Source: Syntrophaceae bacterium (GTDB lineage Bacteria > Desulfobacterota > SM23-61). From it: 14,301 nt of DNA. Shown piece by piece: positions 6,454 through 13,453 of the stretch. A model generated the notes under the pieces. The model was not told where the DNA came from. It saw only the letters and a program-made list of their open reading frames with translations, and made no database searches. Location: NCBI GenBank assembly GCA_003154025.1, contig PMCE01000400.1, forward strand, positions 2,247-16,547, read 5' to 3'. A program made the position numbers and the translations under genes. Within the stretch, counting starts at the first letter, position 1. Each line of letters opens with the position of its first letter.

Positions 6454-6580
6454 TTCTTCTCCATGCGTCAAAAAATTGAATGTACGATATTGTTCAGTCC
6501 TTTCGCAACTCCCCCTAGATAACCCAGCCTTTTAGTCCAAAGCCTCAAAAAGATTTAAGAAAAAAAATTTTAAATTTTTC

Positions 6581-6609
6581 TTGACATCAATCCGATAACC
6601 CCGTATATT
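6581..6609 (+). promoter_or_regulatory. Predicted mraZ (dcw cluster) promoter
   Basis: A perfect TTGACA -35 box (6581-6586) and TATATT -10 box (6604-6609) stand 17 bases apart. An A/T-only tract (6560-6579), a possible UP element, lies directly upstream. Transcription should start near 6616, at the edge of the MraZ repeats. This is the best promoter in the window and fits the main promoter of the cluster. Confidence 0.8.
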
Positions 6610-6616
6610 TGACCTC

Positions 6617-6646
6617 AGAGTGGTATAAAGTGGTATAAAGCGGTAT
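6617..6646 (+). promoter_or_regulatory. MraZ operator: three 10-base direct repeats
   Basis: Three contiguous 10-base units: AGAGTGGTAT, AAAGTGGTAT, AAAGCGGTAT. They match the AAAGTGKNNN boxes described for MraZ in Mollicutes and share the 10-base period of the E. coli TGGGN repeats. They begin at the predicted start site and end 28 bases before the mraZ start codon, so bound MraZ would block promoter escape. Autorepression is inferred from the family. Confidence 0.8.
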
Positions 6647-6674
6647 GAGCTCAGTAGGGTAGGTAATCAAAAGG

Positions 6675-7115
6675 ATGTTCAGGGGTAGGTTCGAACATAC
6701 CATCGATTCCAAGGGGAGAATATCCATTCCGGCCAAGTTCCGGGATCTCCTCGCGGAAAAATATGACGAGCGGGTGATGATCACCAATTTCGACCACTGC
6801 CTGGTGGCCTACCCGTACGAAGAGTGGAAGGCCATGGAGGAAAAGATCAGCTCTCTTTCCATGGTCAAAAAGGAAGCCAAAGCTTTTCAGCGCTTCTTCG
6901 TTTCCGCAGCGGCCGAGTGTCCGATCGACAAACTCGGCCGGATTCTGATTCCCCCGACGCTGCGGTCCTACGCCCAGTTGGAAAAGGAAGTGATCTTCGC
7001 GGGGATGATCAAAAAGTTTGAGATCTGGAGCAAGGATCGCTTCCTCGATGAGATTCAAAAGGCGGAGGAGAATTTCGAGGGGATGGCCGAAACCCTTGCG
7101 AATCTGGGCCTCTAA
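6675..7115 (+). CDS. mraZ: Transcriptional regulator MraZ
   Basis: A 146-residue MraZ, the DNA-binding regulator that opens the dcw cluster and represses it in E. coli. Two SpoVT/AbrB-type half-domains are visible: the first with HTIDSKGRISIP (8-19), the second with CPIDKLGRILIP (about 78-89), both carrying the family's D-x-x-GR core. The usual MF start (MFRGRFEHT) fixes ATG 6675. The Shine-Dalgarno is modest (TAGGT about 10 bases upstream), with AAAAGG touching the ATG. Its predicted operator lies just upstream, and rsmH starts 3 bases after the stop. Confidence 0.97.
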   Translation: MFRGRFEHTIDSKGRISIPAKFRDLLAEKYDERVMITNFDHCLVAYPYEEWKAMEEKISSLSMVKKEAKAFQRFFVSAAAECPIDKLGRILIPPTLRSYAQLEKEVIFAGMIKKFEIWSKDRFLDEIQKAEENFEGMAETLANLGL

Positions 7116-7118
7116 CGT

Positions 7119-8021
7119 ATGGAGGAACAAACCCACCTTCCGGCCCTGCTGCCGGAGGTTCTCGAAATCCTGGATTGCCGGCCGGGCCGGATCTACGCCG
7201 ACGGGACCGTGGGAAGCGGAGGGCACAGCCGGGGGATTCTGGAGAAGAGTTCCCCCACGGGAAGGCTGATCGGCCTGGACTGGGATGAGGAAGCCGTCGA
7301 ACGTTCCCGGGAAAGGCTTTCCCCTTTTGCCGGGAGATTTGAACTCCGTAAGGCGAATTTCAGGGATTTGAAGTCGGTCTTGGAGTCTCTCTCCATTCCG
7401 GGGGTGGACGGGGTCCTGCTGGATCTGGGAGTTTCCACCGAGCAACTGGAGAGTCGGGAGAGGGGATTCAGCTTTCGCTGGGAGGCTCCTCTGGACATGC
7501 GAATGAGTCAGGAGACGAGGATTACCGCCCAAGACCTGGTGAAGAGACTTCCGGCCGCGGAGCTGGAACTCCTCCTGAGGGAACTGGGGGAGGAACGATG
7601 GGCGCGGCGGATCGCCCGGAACATCGTCCGGCAACGGCAGAAGGCTCCCCTGCGGACCACCCGGGAACTGGTGGAGGTGGTGGAAAGATCCGTCCCGCCG
7701 CAGCGCCCGCGCATCCATCCCGCGACCCGAACCTTCCAGGCCCTACGCATCCGGGTCAACGAAGAGCTGAACAATCTGGCGACATTTCTGGCCGAAGGCC
7801 CGAACCTCCTCAATCCCGGGGGGAGGTTATGCATCCTTTCCTACCATTCCCTGGAGGACCGCATCGTCAAGAATCACTTCCGGGAGTGGGCCCGGGCCGT
7901 GGGCCAAAAGGGTCCGGCGTTTCGCCTTTTGACCCCCAAGCCGATGATCCCTTCCGAGCAGGAAGTATCCCGCAACCCCCGGGCTCGCAGTGCCAAGCTG
8001 AGAGCGGTGGAAAAGCTTTGA
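7119..8021 (+). CDS. rsmH: 16S rRNA (cytosine(1402)-N(4))-methyltransferase RsmH
   Basis: A 300-residue SAM-dependent enzyme that N4-methylates C1402 in the decoding centre of 16S rRNA. Visible motifs: ADGTVGSGGHS (27-37, SAM-binding loop), IGLDWDEEA (51-59), LLDLGVST (100-107), ERGFSFRWEAPLDMRM (114-129), FQALRIRVNEEL (206-217) and LSYHSLEDRIVK (240-251). The tail ends RNPRARSAKLRAVE, as usual for the family. Length and order are normal. It begins 3 bases after mraZ with no clear ribosome binding site, so translation is probably coupled to mraZ. The older name is mraW. Confidence 0.97.
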   Translation: MEEQTHLPALLPEVLEILDCRPGRIYADGTVGSGGHSRGILEKSSPTGRLIGLDWDEEAVERSRERLSPFAGRFELRKANFRDLKSVLESLSIPGVDGVLLDLGVSTEQLESRERGFSFRWEAPLDMRMSQETRITAQDLVKRLPAAELELLLRELGEERWARRIARNIVRQRQKAPLRTTRELVEVVERSVPPQRPRIHPATRTFQALRIRVNEELNNLATFLAEGPNLLNPGGRLCILSYHSLEDRIVKNHFREWARAVGQKGPAFRLLTPKPMIPSEQEVSRNPRARSAKLRAVEKL

Positions 8022-8036
8022 GGCAAGGAGGAAAAA

Positions 8037-8402
8037 GTGGCCGAGGCAATCTCCAGACGAATCGCCGTACTGACCCCCGGAGGGGAACGTGAGGGGGACG
8101 TTACTTCCCCCTCGGCCGCCGGCCACCGGGAAGTCAACCGCAACCTGATCTTCGTGGTCCTGGTGGTGGCGCTGGTCTTCATCGGGTGCTGCCTTTTCTA
8201 CGTCTGGTCCCAACACCAGATCATCTCCCTGGGCTACGAAACCTCCGAGGCCGCCCGGGAAGAACAGACGCTCCTCCAGGAGAACAAGCGGCTCCGTCTG
8301 GAACTGGCTTCGCTCAAGGCTCCCGGCCGCATCGAGAGAATGGCCCAGCATGAACTGGGATTGGTCGCCCCGCAGAAGGAACAGCTGATCATCGTACGAT
8401 GA
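8037..8402 (+). CDS. ftsL: Cell division protein FtsL-like (single-pass coiled coil)
   Basis: A 121-residue bitopic membrane protein with a cytoplasmic N-terminus of about 36 residues, one hydrophobic segment (about 37-57) and a leucine/glutamate-rich coiled coil (about 68-95). It ends with an APGRIERMAQHELGL segment typical of FtsL/DivIC-type proteins. FtsL joins FtsB and FtsQ in the divisome and activates FtsWI septal synthesis. The family diverges fast, so the call rests on topology plus its place between rsmH and ftsI. The GTG start has AAGGAGG at a 5-base spacing. Its stop overlaps the ftsI start (ATGA), pointing to coupled translation. Confidence 0.82.
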   Translation: MAEAISRRIAVLTPGGEREGDVTSPSAAGHREVNRNLIFVVLVVALVFIGCCLFYVWSQHQIISLGYETSEAAREEQTLLQENKRLRLELASLKAPGRIERMAQHELGLVAPQKEQLIIVR

Positions 8403-10372
8403 AACAGCCTCCGCACACATGGCTCCGGTTTCGCATCACCCTCCTCCTGTGCTTATTCTCTTGCCTTTTTCTGGTCGTCTGGGGGCGGGCCTATCAGCTC
8501 CAGGTCCTCCAGAGCCAAAGGCTCGCCGCCATGGCCGAACGGCAGTCGCAGCGCATGATCCAGCTCGTTCCCAAACGGGGAGTGGTCTATGACCGGAAAA
8601 AGGAAGAGTTGGCCATCAGTGTGGAGGTGGACTCGGTCTTTGCCCAGCCGGCCAAGGTGGAAGACGTCCGTGAGGTAGCCCAGAAGGTCGGCCCCGTCCT
8701 GGGCAAGAAACCCGCCGCGCTGCTGAGCAAGCTGAAGGGGGAGGAACACTTCGTCTGGCTGCAGAGGGGCATCACTCCGGAGCAGCGGAAGGCCCTCGAC
8801 AAATACGACTTCAGAGGGGTCGACTTCTTAAAGGAGACCAAACGGTTTTACCCCCAGGGAGAACTGGGGGTGCACGTCATCGGTTTCGCCGGGTTGGATG
8901 CCAAGGGACTGGAAGGGGTGGAACTCGGCTACGACGAATTCATCCGCGGAGAGCCCGGGTACATCCTTAGCTCCAAAGACGCCCTGGGGCGGGCCATCAG
9001 TCCCATTAGCCCGTCGGTCGGGCAGTCGCTGGACGGCTGTGAAGTCATCCTGACCGTAGAAAAGAATATTCAGTATCTCGTGGAGAAGGAGCTGAAGAAG
9101 GCCGTCCAGGCCTCATCCGCCAAAGGGGGCCTGGCCGTGGTCATGAACCCCAAGACGGGGGAGATCCTGGCCATGGCCGTTGAACCCACCTTCGACCCGA
9201 ACCACGCCTCCGACGCACCTGCCGCGGTGCGGAAAAACCGGACCATCACCGATGCCTTCGAGCCCGGCTCCACCTTCAAAGTCTTTCTCCTGGCCGCAGC
9301 TTTGCAAGAACAGGCGGCCTCCCCCAAGGAGATGTTCTTCTGCGAGAACGGCTCCTACCAGGTGGGCGGAAAGACCGTTCATGACGTGCACAAGTACGGA
9401 TGGCTCTCCCTGGCGGATATCATCAAGGTCTCCAGCAACATCGGGGCGGGCAAAGTGGGGCGAAAGCTCGGGAAGAATAAGCTGCACCGGTACTTGAAGA
9501 ACTTCGGTTTCGGAAGCAAGACCGGCGTGGACCTTCCGGGGGAGGTCTCGGGATTTCTGGTGGCCCCCCGCTTCTGGTCGGAAGTGGGCCTGGCCAACAT
9601 CAGCTTTGGACAGGGAGTTTCGACGACGGCCCTCCAGCTCACCGCGGCGCTGGCCGCAGTGGCCAACGGGGGAATGTTGATGAGGCCTTATGCGGTGAAG
9701 GCCGTGCTGGACCCCGGCGGAAATGTCATTAAAGAGAATAATCCCAAGGCGGTCCGGCGAGTCATCTCTCCGGAGACCGCGGCGGTGGTGACTCAGATCC
9801 TGAAGACAGTGATGGAGGAAGGGGGGACCGGGGGAGCGGCCCGCCCGACGGGTTTTGAAGCGGCGGGCAAGACGGGGACGGCCCAGAAGGCCCTGCCCAA
9901 CGGAAGAGGATACTCGGATAAACGGTTGGCCTCTTTTTACGGGTTTGCCCCGGCCGACAACCCCCAGGTGGTCATCACGGTCATGATCGACGAGCCCCAA
10001 GGGACCAGCTACGGGGGAGTGGTGGCGGCGCCGGCCTTCAAGGCCATTGCCGAGCAGGTGCTTCCCGGCATGGGGGTCTATCCCAAAGGGGTGACCTACC
10101 TGGCCAAGGCCGGGTCCGGCAGGACCGCCGAGAGGGAAGATCGGATTGCCGGGCCACAAGTTCAGCCGGTAGCCTCCGAAGTCTCCGAAGAGCCGGGAGT
10201 GATGCCCGATTTTTCGGGAAAATCCCTTCGCCAAGTGGTGTTGACCGCCCAGCGGCTGGGACTGGATTTGAAGCTGGTGGGGAGCGGGCGAGCGGTTTCC
10301 CAGAACCCGCCCCCGGGCCAGGTTCTCCAGGGGCAAGCCCGCGGGTTGGTGAAGTTTGAGCCCTCTAGTTAG
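8399..10372 (+). CDS. ftsI: Division-specific transpeptidase FtsI (PBP3-type) with a C-terminal PASTA domain
   Basis: A 657-residue class B penicillin-binding protein that cross-links septal peptidoglycan in the periplasm. Layout: membrane anchor (about 11-28), dimerisation/pedestal region with RGVVYDR (60-66), transpeptidase domain with the nucleophile motif STFK (Ser291, Lys294), SSN (345-347) and KTGT (491-494), a linker (about 565-597), and one PASTA domain (about 598-655) containing MPDFSGKSLRQ and QNPPPG. E. coli FtsI ends without PASTA. PASTA-tailed FtsI/SpoVD forms occur in Firmicutes and in Deltaproteobacteria, which supports the lineage guess. The start overlaps ftsL by 4 bases. The call as division rather than elongation enzyme rests on the dcw position. 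Confidence 0.95.
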   Translation: MKQPPHTWLRFRITLLLCLFSCLFLVVWGRAYQLQVLQSQRLAAMAERQSQRMIQLVPKRGVVYDRKKEELAISVEVDSVFAQPAKVEDVREVAQKVGPVLGKKPAALLSKLKGEEHFVWLQRGITPEQRKALDKYDFRGVDFLKETKRFYPQGELGVHVIGFAGLDAKGLEGVELGYDEFIRGEPGYILSSKDALGRAISPISPSVGQSLDGCEVILTVEKNIQYLVEKELKKAVQASSAKGGLAVVMNPKTGEILAMAVEPTFDPNHASDAPAAVRKNRTITDAFEPGSTFKVFLLAAALQEQAASPKEMFFCENGSYQVGGKTVHDVHKYGWLSLADIIKVSSNIGAGKVGRKLGKNKLHRYLKNFGFGSKTGVDLPGEVSGFLVAPRFWSEVGLANISFGQGVSTTALQLTAALAAVANGGMLMRPYAVKAVLDPGGNVIKENNPKAVRRVISPETAAVVTQILKTVMEEGGTGGAARPTGFEAAGKTGTAQKALPNGRGYSDKRLASFYGFAPADNPQVVITVMIDEPQGTSYGGVVAAPAFKAIAEQVLPGMGVYPKGVTYLAKAGSGRTAEREDRIAGPQVQPVASEVSEEPGVMPDFSGKSLRQVVLTAQRLGLDLKLVGSGRAVSQNPPPGQVLQGQARGLVKFEPSS

Positions 10373-10374
10373 GA

Positions 10375-10444
10375 TTCAAGGGTTCCAGGGTCCAAGGGTT
10401 CTAGTGAAAGAGAAAAGTCGAATCTTTCCCCTTGACCCCTGTAG
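10375..10444. repeat. Octamer-array inverted repeat C
   Basis: The left arm (10375-10406) is four consecutive 8-base units: TTCAAGGG, TTCCAGGG, TCCAAGGG, TTCTAGTG. After about 21 bases, the right arm has two inverted units, CCCCTTGA and CCCCTGTA (10428-10443). Bases 10383-10398 match the reverse complement of 10429-10444 at 12 of 16 positions. It follows the ftsI stop almost directly and ends 3 bases before the -35 box of the murE promoter. The TTCNAGG core relates it to repeats A and B. Confidence 0.7.
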
Positions 10445-10447
10445 TTT

Positions 10448-10475
10448 TTGACTGTTGGGATAGAAGGAGTATAAT
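10448..10475 (+). promoter_or_regulatory. Predicted internal dcw promoter upstream of murE
   Basis: TTGACT (10448-10453) and a perfect TATAAT (10470-10475) are separated by 16 bases, with a predicted start near 10482. The leader before murE would be about 26 bases. It would let murE, murF and mraY be expressed apart from the mraZ-controlled front of the cluster. Confidence 0.65.
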
Positions 10476-10507
10476 CAATTCATTCTTCGCAGGGATCGAA
10501 AAAAGAA

Positions 10508-12037
10508 TTGCTCTTGAAAGACCTCATCCTCCGCCTGCCCCGTAAGGAAGTCCGGGGGGATGCCGCGGTGGAAGTCAAAGGAATCGCCTACCATTCAGGG
10601 GCGGTGCAGGAAGGCTTCCTCTTCGCGGCGATCCGGGGGCTGAAGGATGATGGGAAAAAATACATTCCCGACGCTCTCTCCCGGGGAGCCTGTGCTCTGC
10701 TGGTCGACCAGCCGCTGGAAGTCCAGGGGCCCGTCCAGGTCATCGTGCCCGATGCGCGGGAAGCTCTGGCCCGGGTGGCTTCCGCCTTCTACGGAGACCC
10801 ATCCTCCGCACTGACCCTGATCGGAATCACCGGAACGAACGGCAAGACCACGACCTCCTACCTCCTCGAGTCGATCCTGGCCGCGGACGGCAAAAGCACG
10901 GGAGTCATGGGAACGGTGAACTACCGGTTTCAGGACCGGGTCTTTCCCGCGCCCACGACCACTCCCGAGTCTCTGGACCTGCAGAAAAATCTTCAGGCCA
11001 TGCGGGAAGCCGGGGTCACCCATGCAGTCCTGGAAGTCTCGTCGCATTCGCTGGACCTCCAGCGGGTCCGGGGGTGCGATTTCGACGCGGCGGTCTTCAC
11101 CAACCTCACCCGGGATCATCTGGACTACCACAAATCCATGGAGGAGTACTTCCGGGCCAAACAACTCCTCTTTACGCAGTGCCTTCGGGAAAGCAGGAAG
11201 GAAAAGCGTTTCGCCGTGCTCAACGGGGATGATCTCAGGGGGGAAGAGCTGGCCCGGGTTTCCTGCGGGACCGTGCTTCGGTACGGGGTCGAACGAAGAG
11301 GGGATGTCTGGCCGCAAAGGTTTGAAGAAAGGCCGGAAGGGTTGAGGTTCCAGGTCGTCACGCCGCGAGGCTCCCTGGAGGCCGAGTCAGCCCTGATCGG
11401 TCGGCACAACTTCTACAATATCCTCGCGGCGGTCACCGTGGGAGAAGCGCTGGGCATCGCTCCTCAGGCTATCGTTGCCGGCATCGCCGGGCTGAAACGG
11501 GTTCCGGGAAGGCTGGAGCGGGTCCCCGGGGCCGGCGGAATCCATGTGTTTGTAGACTATGCCCACACTCCCGACGCGCTGGAGAGGGCCCTGGAGACGC
11601 TGCAGAAAGTCCGGTCCGGGCGGCTCATCACGGTCTTCGGTTGCGGGGGAGACCGGGACCGGGGGAAGAGGCCGGAGATGGGGAGAGTGGCGGCCGCGGG
11701 GAGTGATCTGGCGGTGATCACTTCGGACAACCCCCGGACCGAAGATCCCTTGAAGATCATCGAAGAGGTCGAGGAGGGGACCCGGAAGACCGCGCGGAAA
11801 CGGCATGAAATCTTCCCTCGGTCCCATGGCTTGGAGGAACCGGGCTACGCGGTGATTCCTGACCGTCGGGAAGCGATACGGGAAGCGATCGCTGCGGCCC
11901 GGCCGGGAGATATGGTCCTCATCGCCGGAAAAGGTCACGAAGATTACCAGATCCTGGGGACGCAAAAGATCCATTTTGACGACCGGGAGGAAGCGGCCGA
12001 TGCGCTCGCCTCGTTAGGGAGGGAATCCGATCGTTAA
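10508..12037 (+). CDS. murE: UDP-N-acetylmuramoyl-L-alanyl-D-glutamate--2,6-diaminopimelate ligase MurE
   Basis: A 509-residue cytoplasmic Mur ligase that adds the third stem-peptide residue using ATP. The ATP loop GTNGKTTT (109-116), the lysine expected to be carbamylated (Lys218 in FRAKQ), the VDYAHTPDALE segment (349-359), and DNPR (407-410) followed by GKGHEDYQ (475-482) are visible. DNPR is the signature of meso-diaminopimelate-adding enzymes, so the wall should be DAP-type. The UDP-binding N-terminal motif, usually DSR, reads YHSG (28-31). The start is TTG 10508, giving MLLKDL, which matches the usual MKLxxL opening; AGGGA lies 12 bases upstream, and TTG 10514 is an alternative. It overlaps the proposed murF start by 8 bases. 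Confidence 0.95.
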   Translation: MLLKDLILRLPRKEVRGDAAVEVKGIAYHSGAVQEGFLFAAIRGLKDDGKKYIPDALSRGACALLVDQPLEVQGPVQVIVPDAREALARVASAFYGDPSSALTLIGITGTNGKTTTSYLLESILAADGKSTGVMGTVNYRFQDRVFPAPTTTPESLDLQKNLQAMREAGVTHAVLEVSSHSLDLQRVRGCDFDAAVFTNLTRDHLDYHKSMEEYFRAKQLLFTQCLRESRKEKRFAVLNGDDLRGEELARVSCGTVLRYGVERRGDVWPQRFEERPEGLRFQVVTPRGSLEAESALIGRHNFYNILAAVTVGEALGIAPQAIVAGIAGLKRVPGRLERVPGAGGIHVFVDYAHTPDALERALETLQKVRSGRLITVFGCGGDRDRGKRPEMGRVAAAGSDLAVITSDNPRTEDPLKIIEEVEEGTRKTARKRHEIFPRSHGLEEPGYAVIPDRREAIREAIAAARPGDMVLIAGKGHEDYQILGTQKIHFDDREEAADALASLGRESDR

Positions 12038-13442
12038 TCTTTCGGCGGGGGAAATTGCCCAGGCCATTCGGGGAACGATTCTTTATGGAGACCCGATCTG
12101 CCGCATCCAGGGAGTGAGCAGCGATTCGCGAAGGATTCAGGGGGGAGAACTCTTCGTCCCCATCCAGGGCCCGAACTTCGACGGGCATCGGTTCATCGGC
12201 GAGGCGTTGGCCCGGGGCGCCGCGGGAACCCTCGCCAAGCGTGCTTGGGAAAAGGAGGCCCGGGGGGCCGACTTTCTCGGAAAATTCCTGATCGGAGTAG
12301 ACGACACTCTGGGGGCCCTGGGGGACCTGGCGCATTTCTGGCGCCGGCGGCATCCGCGGGTCAAGGTGGTGGCCATCACAGGAAGCAACGGGAAGACGAC
12401 CACCAAGGAGATGACCGCCCGGATTTTGGAGGGGGCTTTCCGGGTTCTCAAGACCGAGGGGAATCTGAACAATTGGATCGGGCTTCCCCTGATGCTCTTG
12501 AGGCTGTCCCCCGAACACGAGCTGGCGGTCCTGGAGATGGGAATGAACCTTCCGGGGGAGATCCGTAGGCTGAAGGAGATTGCCGGGCCCCAGGTCTCCC
12601 TGATCACCAACATCGGACGGGCCCACCTGGAGTTTCTGGGGAGCGTCGAAGGAATCGCCCGGGCCAAGGGGGAGCTCTGGGAGGGGCTGGAGCCGGAGGA
12701 CTGGATCGCGGTCAACCGGGACGACCCCCGGGTGGTCGATCTGGCCGCTGCCGTGCAGTGCCGGAAGAAATCCTTCGGCATCCGGGAGCGGGCCGACGTC
12801 CGGGCCGAAGAGATCGCCGTCGAAGCCGGACGGGGAATCCGGTTTTCACTTCTCCTGAACGGGAAGAGGAGGCCGGTCCGGCTGAACACCTTCGGGGGGC
12901 ACAACGTGTACAACGCCCTAGGGGCCGCTTCTCTGGCCGCGATCCTGGGGCTGGGTCTGGAGGAGATGGCCGCCGGTCTGGAAAAATTCCAGCCCTATGC
13001 GGGGCGCGGGAGAATTCTCCACCTGGGCCGCAACCTTCATCTTCTGGATGACACCTACAACGCCAACCCGGATTCCCTCGAGGCGACACTGACCGCCTTC
13101 GCCGAAATGAAGGAGAAGAACCGGGGGCTGGTGGTTCTGGGAGATATGCTGGAGCTCGGACCGGGGACCGGCGATTTTCATATCCAGGCCGGAAGGCGGG
13201 TGGGAGAGATGGCCTTCGGACACCTCTTCTTCCTGGGAGACCAGAGGGACCGTCTGGCCGAGGGGGCCCGGTCGGCGGGGATGGAGGAGGGCCGGATTCA
13301 TTCCCTTTCCGTTCCCGAAGAGGTGGTCGAGAGCCTGGAAGAAGTGATGGAGGAAGGGGACTGGCTGCTGATCAAAGGGTCCCGCCGGATGAAAATGGAA
13401 AGGATCGTGGAAGCACTGGCCGACCGTCTGGGAAAAGCCTGA
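12030..13442 (+). CDS. murF: UDP-N-acetylmuramoyl-tripeptide--D-alanyl-D-alanine ligase MurF (apparent ATC start)
   Basis: Joins D-Ala-D-Ala to UDP-MurNAc-tripeptide in the cytoplasm. Counting from ATC 12030 the product has 470 residues, normal for MurF. Motifs: SSDSRRI (30-36), ATP loop GSNGKTTT (118-125), GNLNNWIGLPL (144-154), EMGMN (169-173), NIGRAHLEFLGS (194-205) and DDTYNANPDS in the C-terminal domain. The first 28 residues (NLSAGEIAQAIRG and on) clearly belong to the MurF N-terminal domain. Yet the frame has no ATG, GTG, TTG or CTG between its upstream stop (12015) and GTG 12114. AGGGAGGG (12016-12023) sits 7 bases before ATC 12030, so I place the start there. Starting at 12114 would drop part of the UDP-binding domain. 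A sequencing error (ATG read as ATC) is the main alternative. Confidence 0.9.
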   Translation: MVNLSAGEIAQAIRGTILYGDPICRIQGVSSDSRRIQGGELFVPIQGPNFDGHRFIGEALARGAAGTLAKRAWEKEARGADFLGKFLIGVDDTLGALGDLAHFWRRRHPRVKVVAITGSNGKTTTKEMTARILEGAFRVLKTEGNLNNWIGLPLMLLRLSPEHELAVLEMGMNLPGEIRRLKEIAGPQVSLITNIGRAHLEFLGSVEGIARAKGELWEGLEPEDWIAVNRDDPRVVDLAAAVQCRKKSFGIRERADVRAEEIAVEAGRGIRFSLLLNGKRRPVRLNTFGGHNVYNALGAASLAAILGLGLEEMAAGLEKFQPYAGRGRILHLGRNLHLLDDTYNANPDSLEATLTAFAEMKEKNRGLVVLGDMLELGPGTGDFHIQAGRRVGEMAFGHLFFLGDQRDRLAEGARSAGMEEGRIHSLSVPEEVVESLEEVMEEGDWLLIKGSRRMKMERIVEALADRLGKA

Positions 13443-13453
13443 GAGTGTGAGCG

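Noticed and set aside
9113..10336. Long minus-strand open frame (407 codons) opposite ftsI
   Set aside because: Antisense shadow of a GC-rich gene whose motifs are all on the plus strand; low-complexity composition.
12114..12116. GTG as the murF start
   Set aside because: It would remove 28 residues homologous to the MurF N-terminal domain, and AGGGA directly touches the codon, leaving no spacing.
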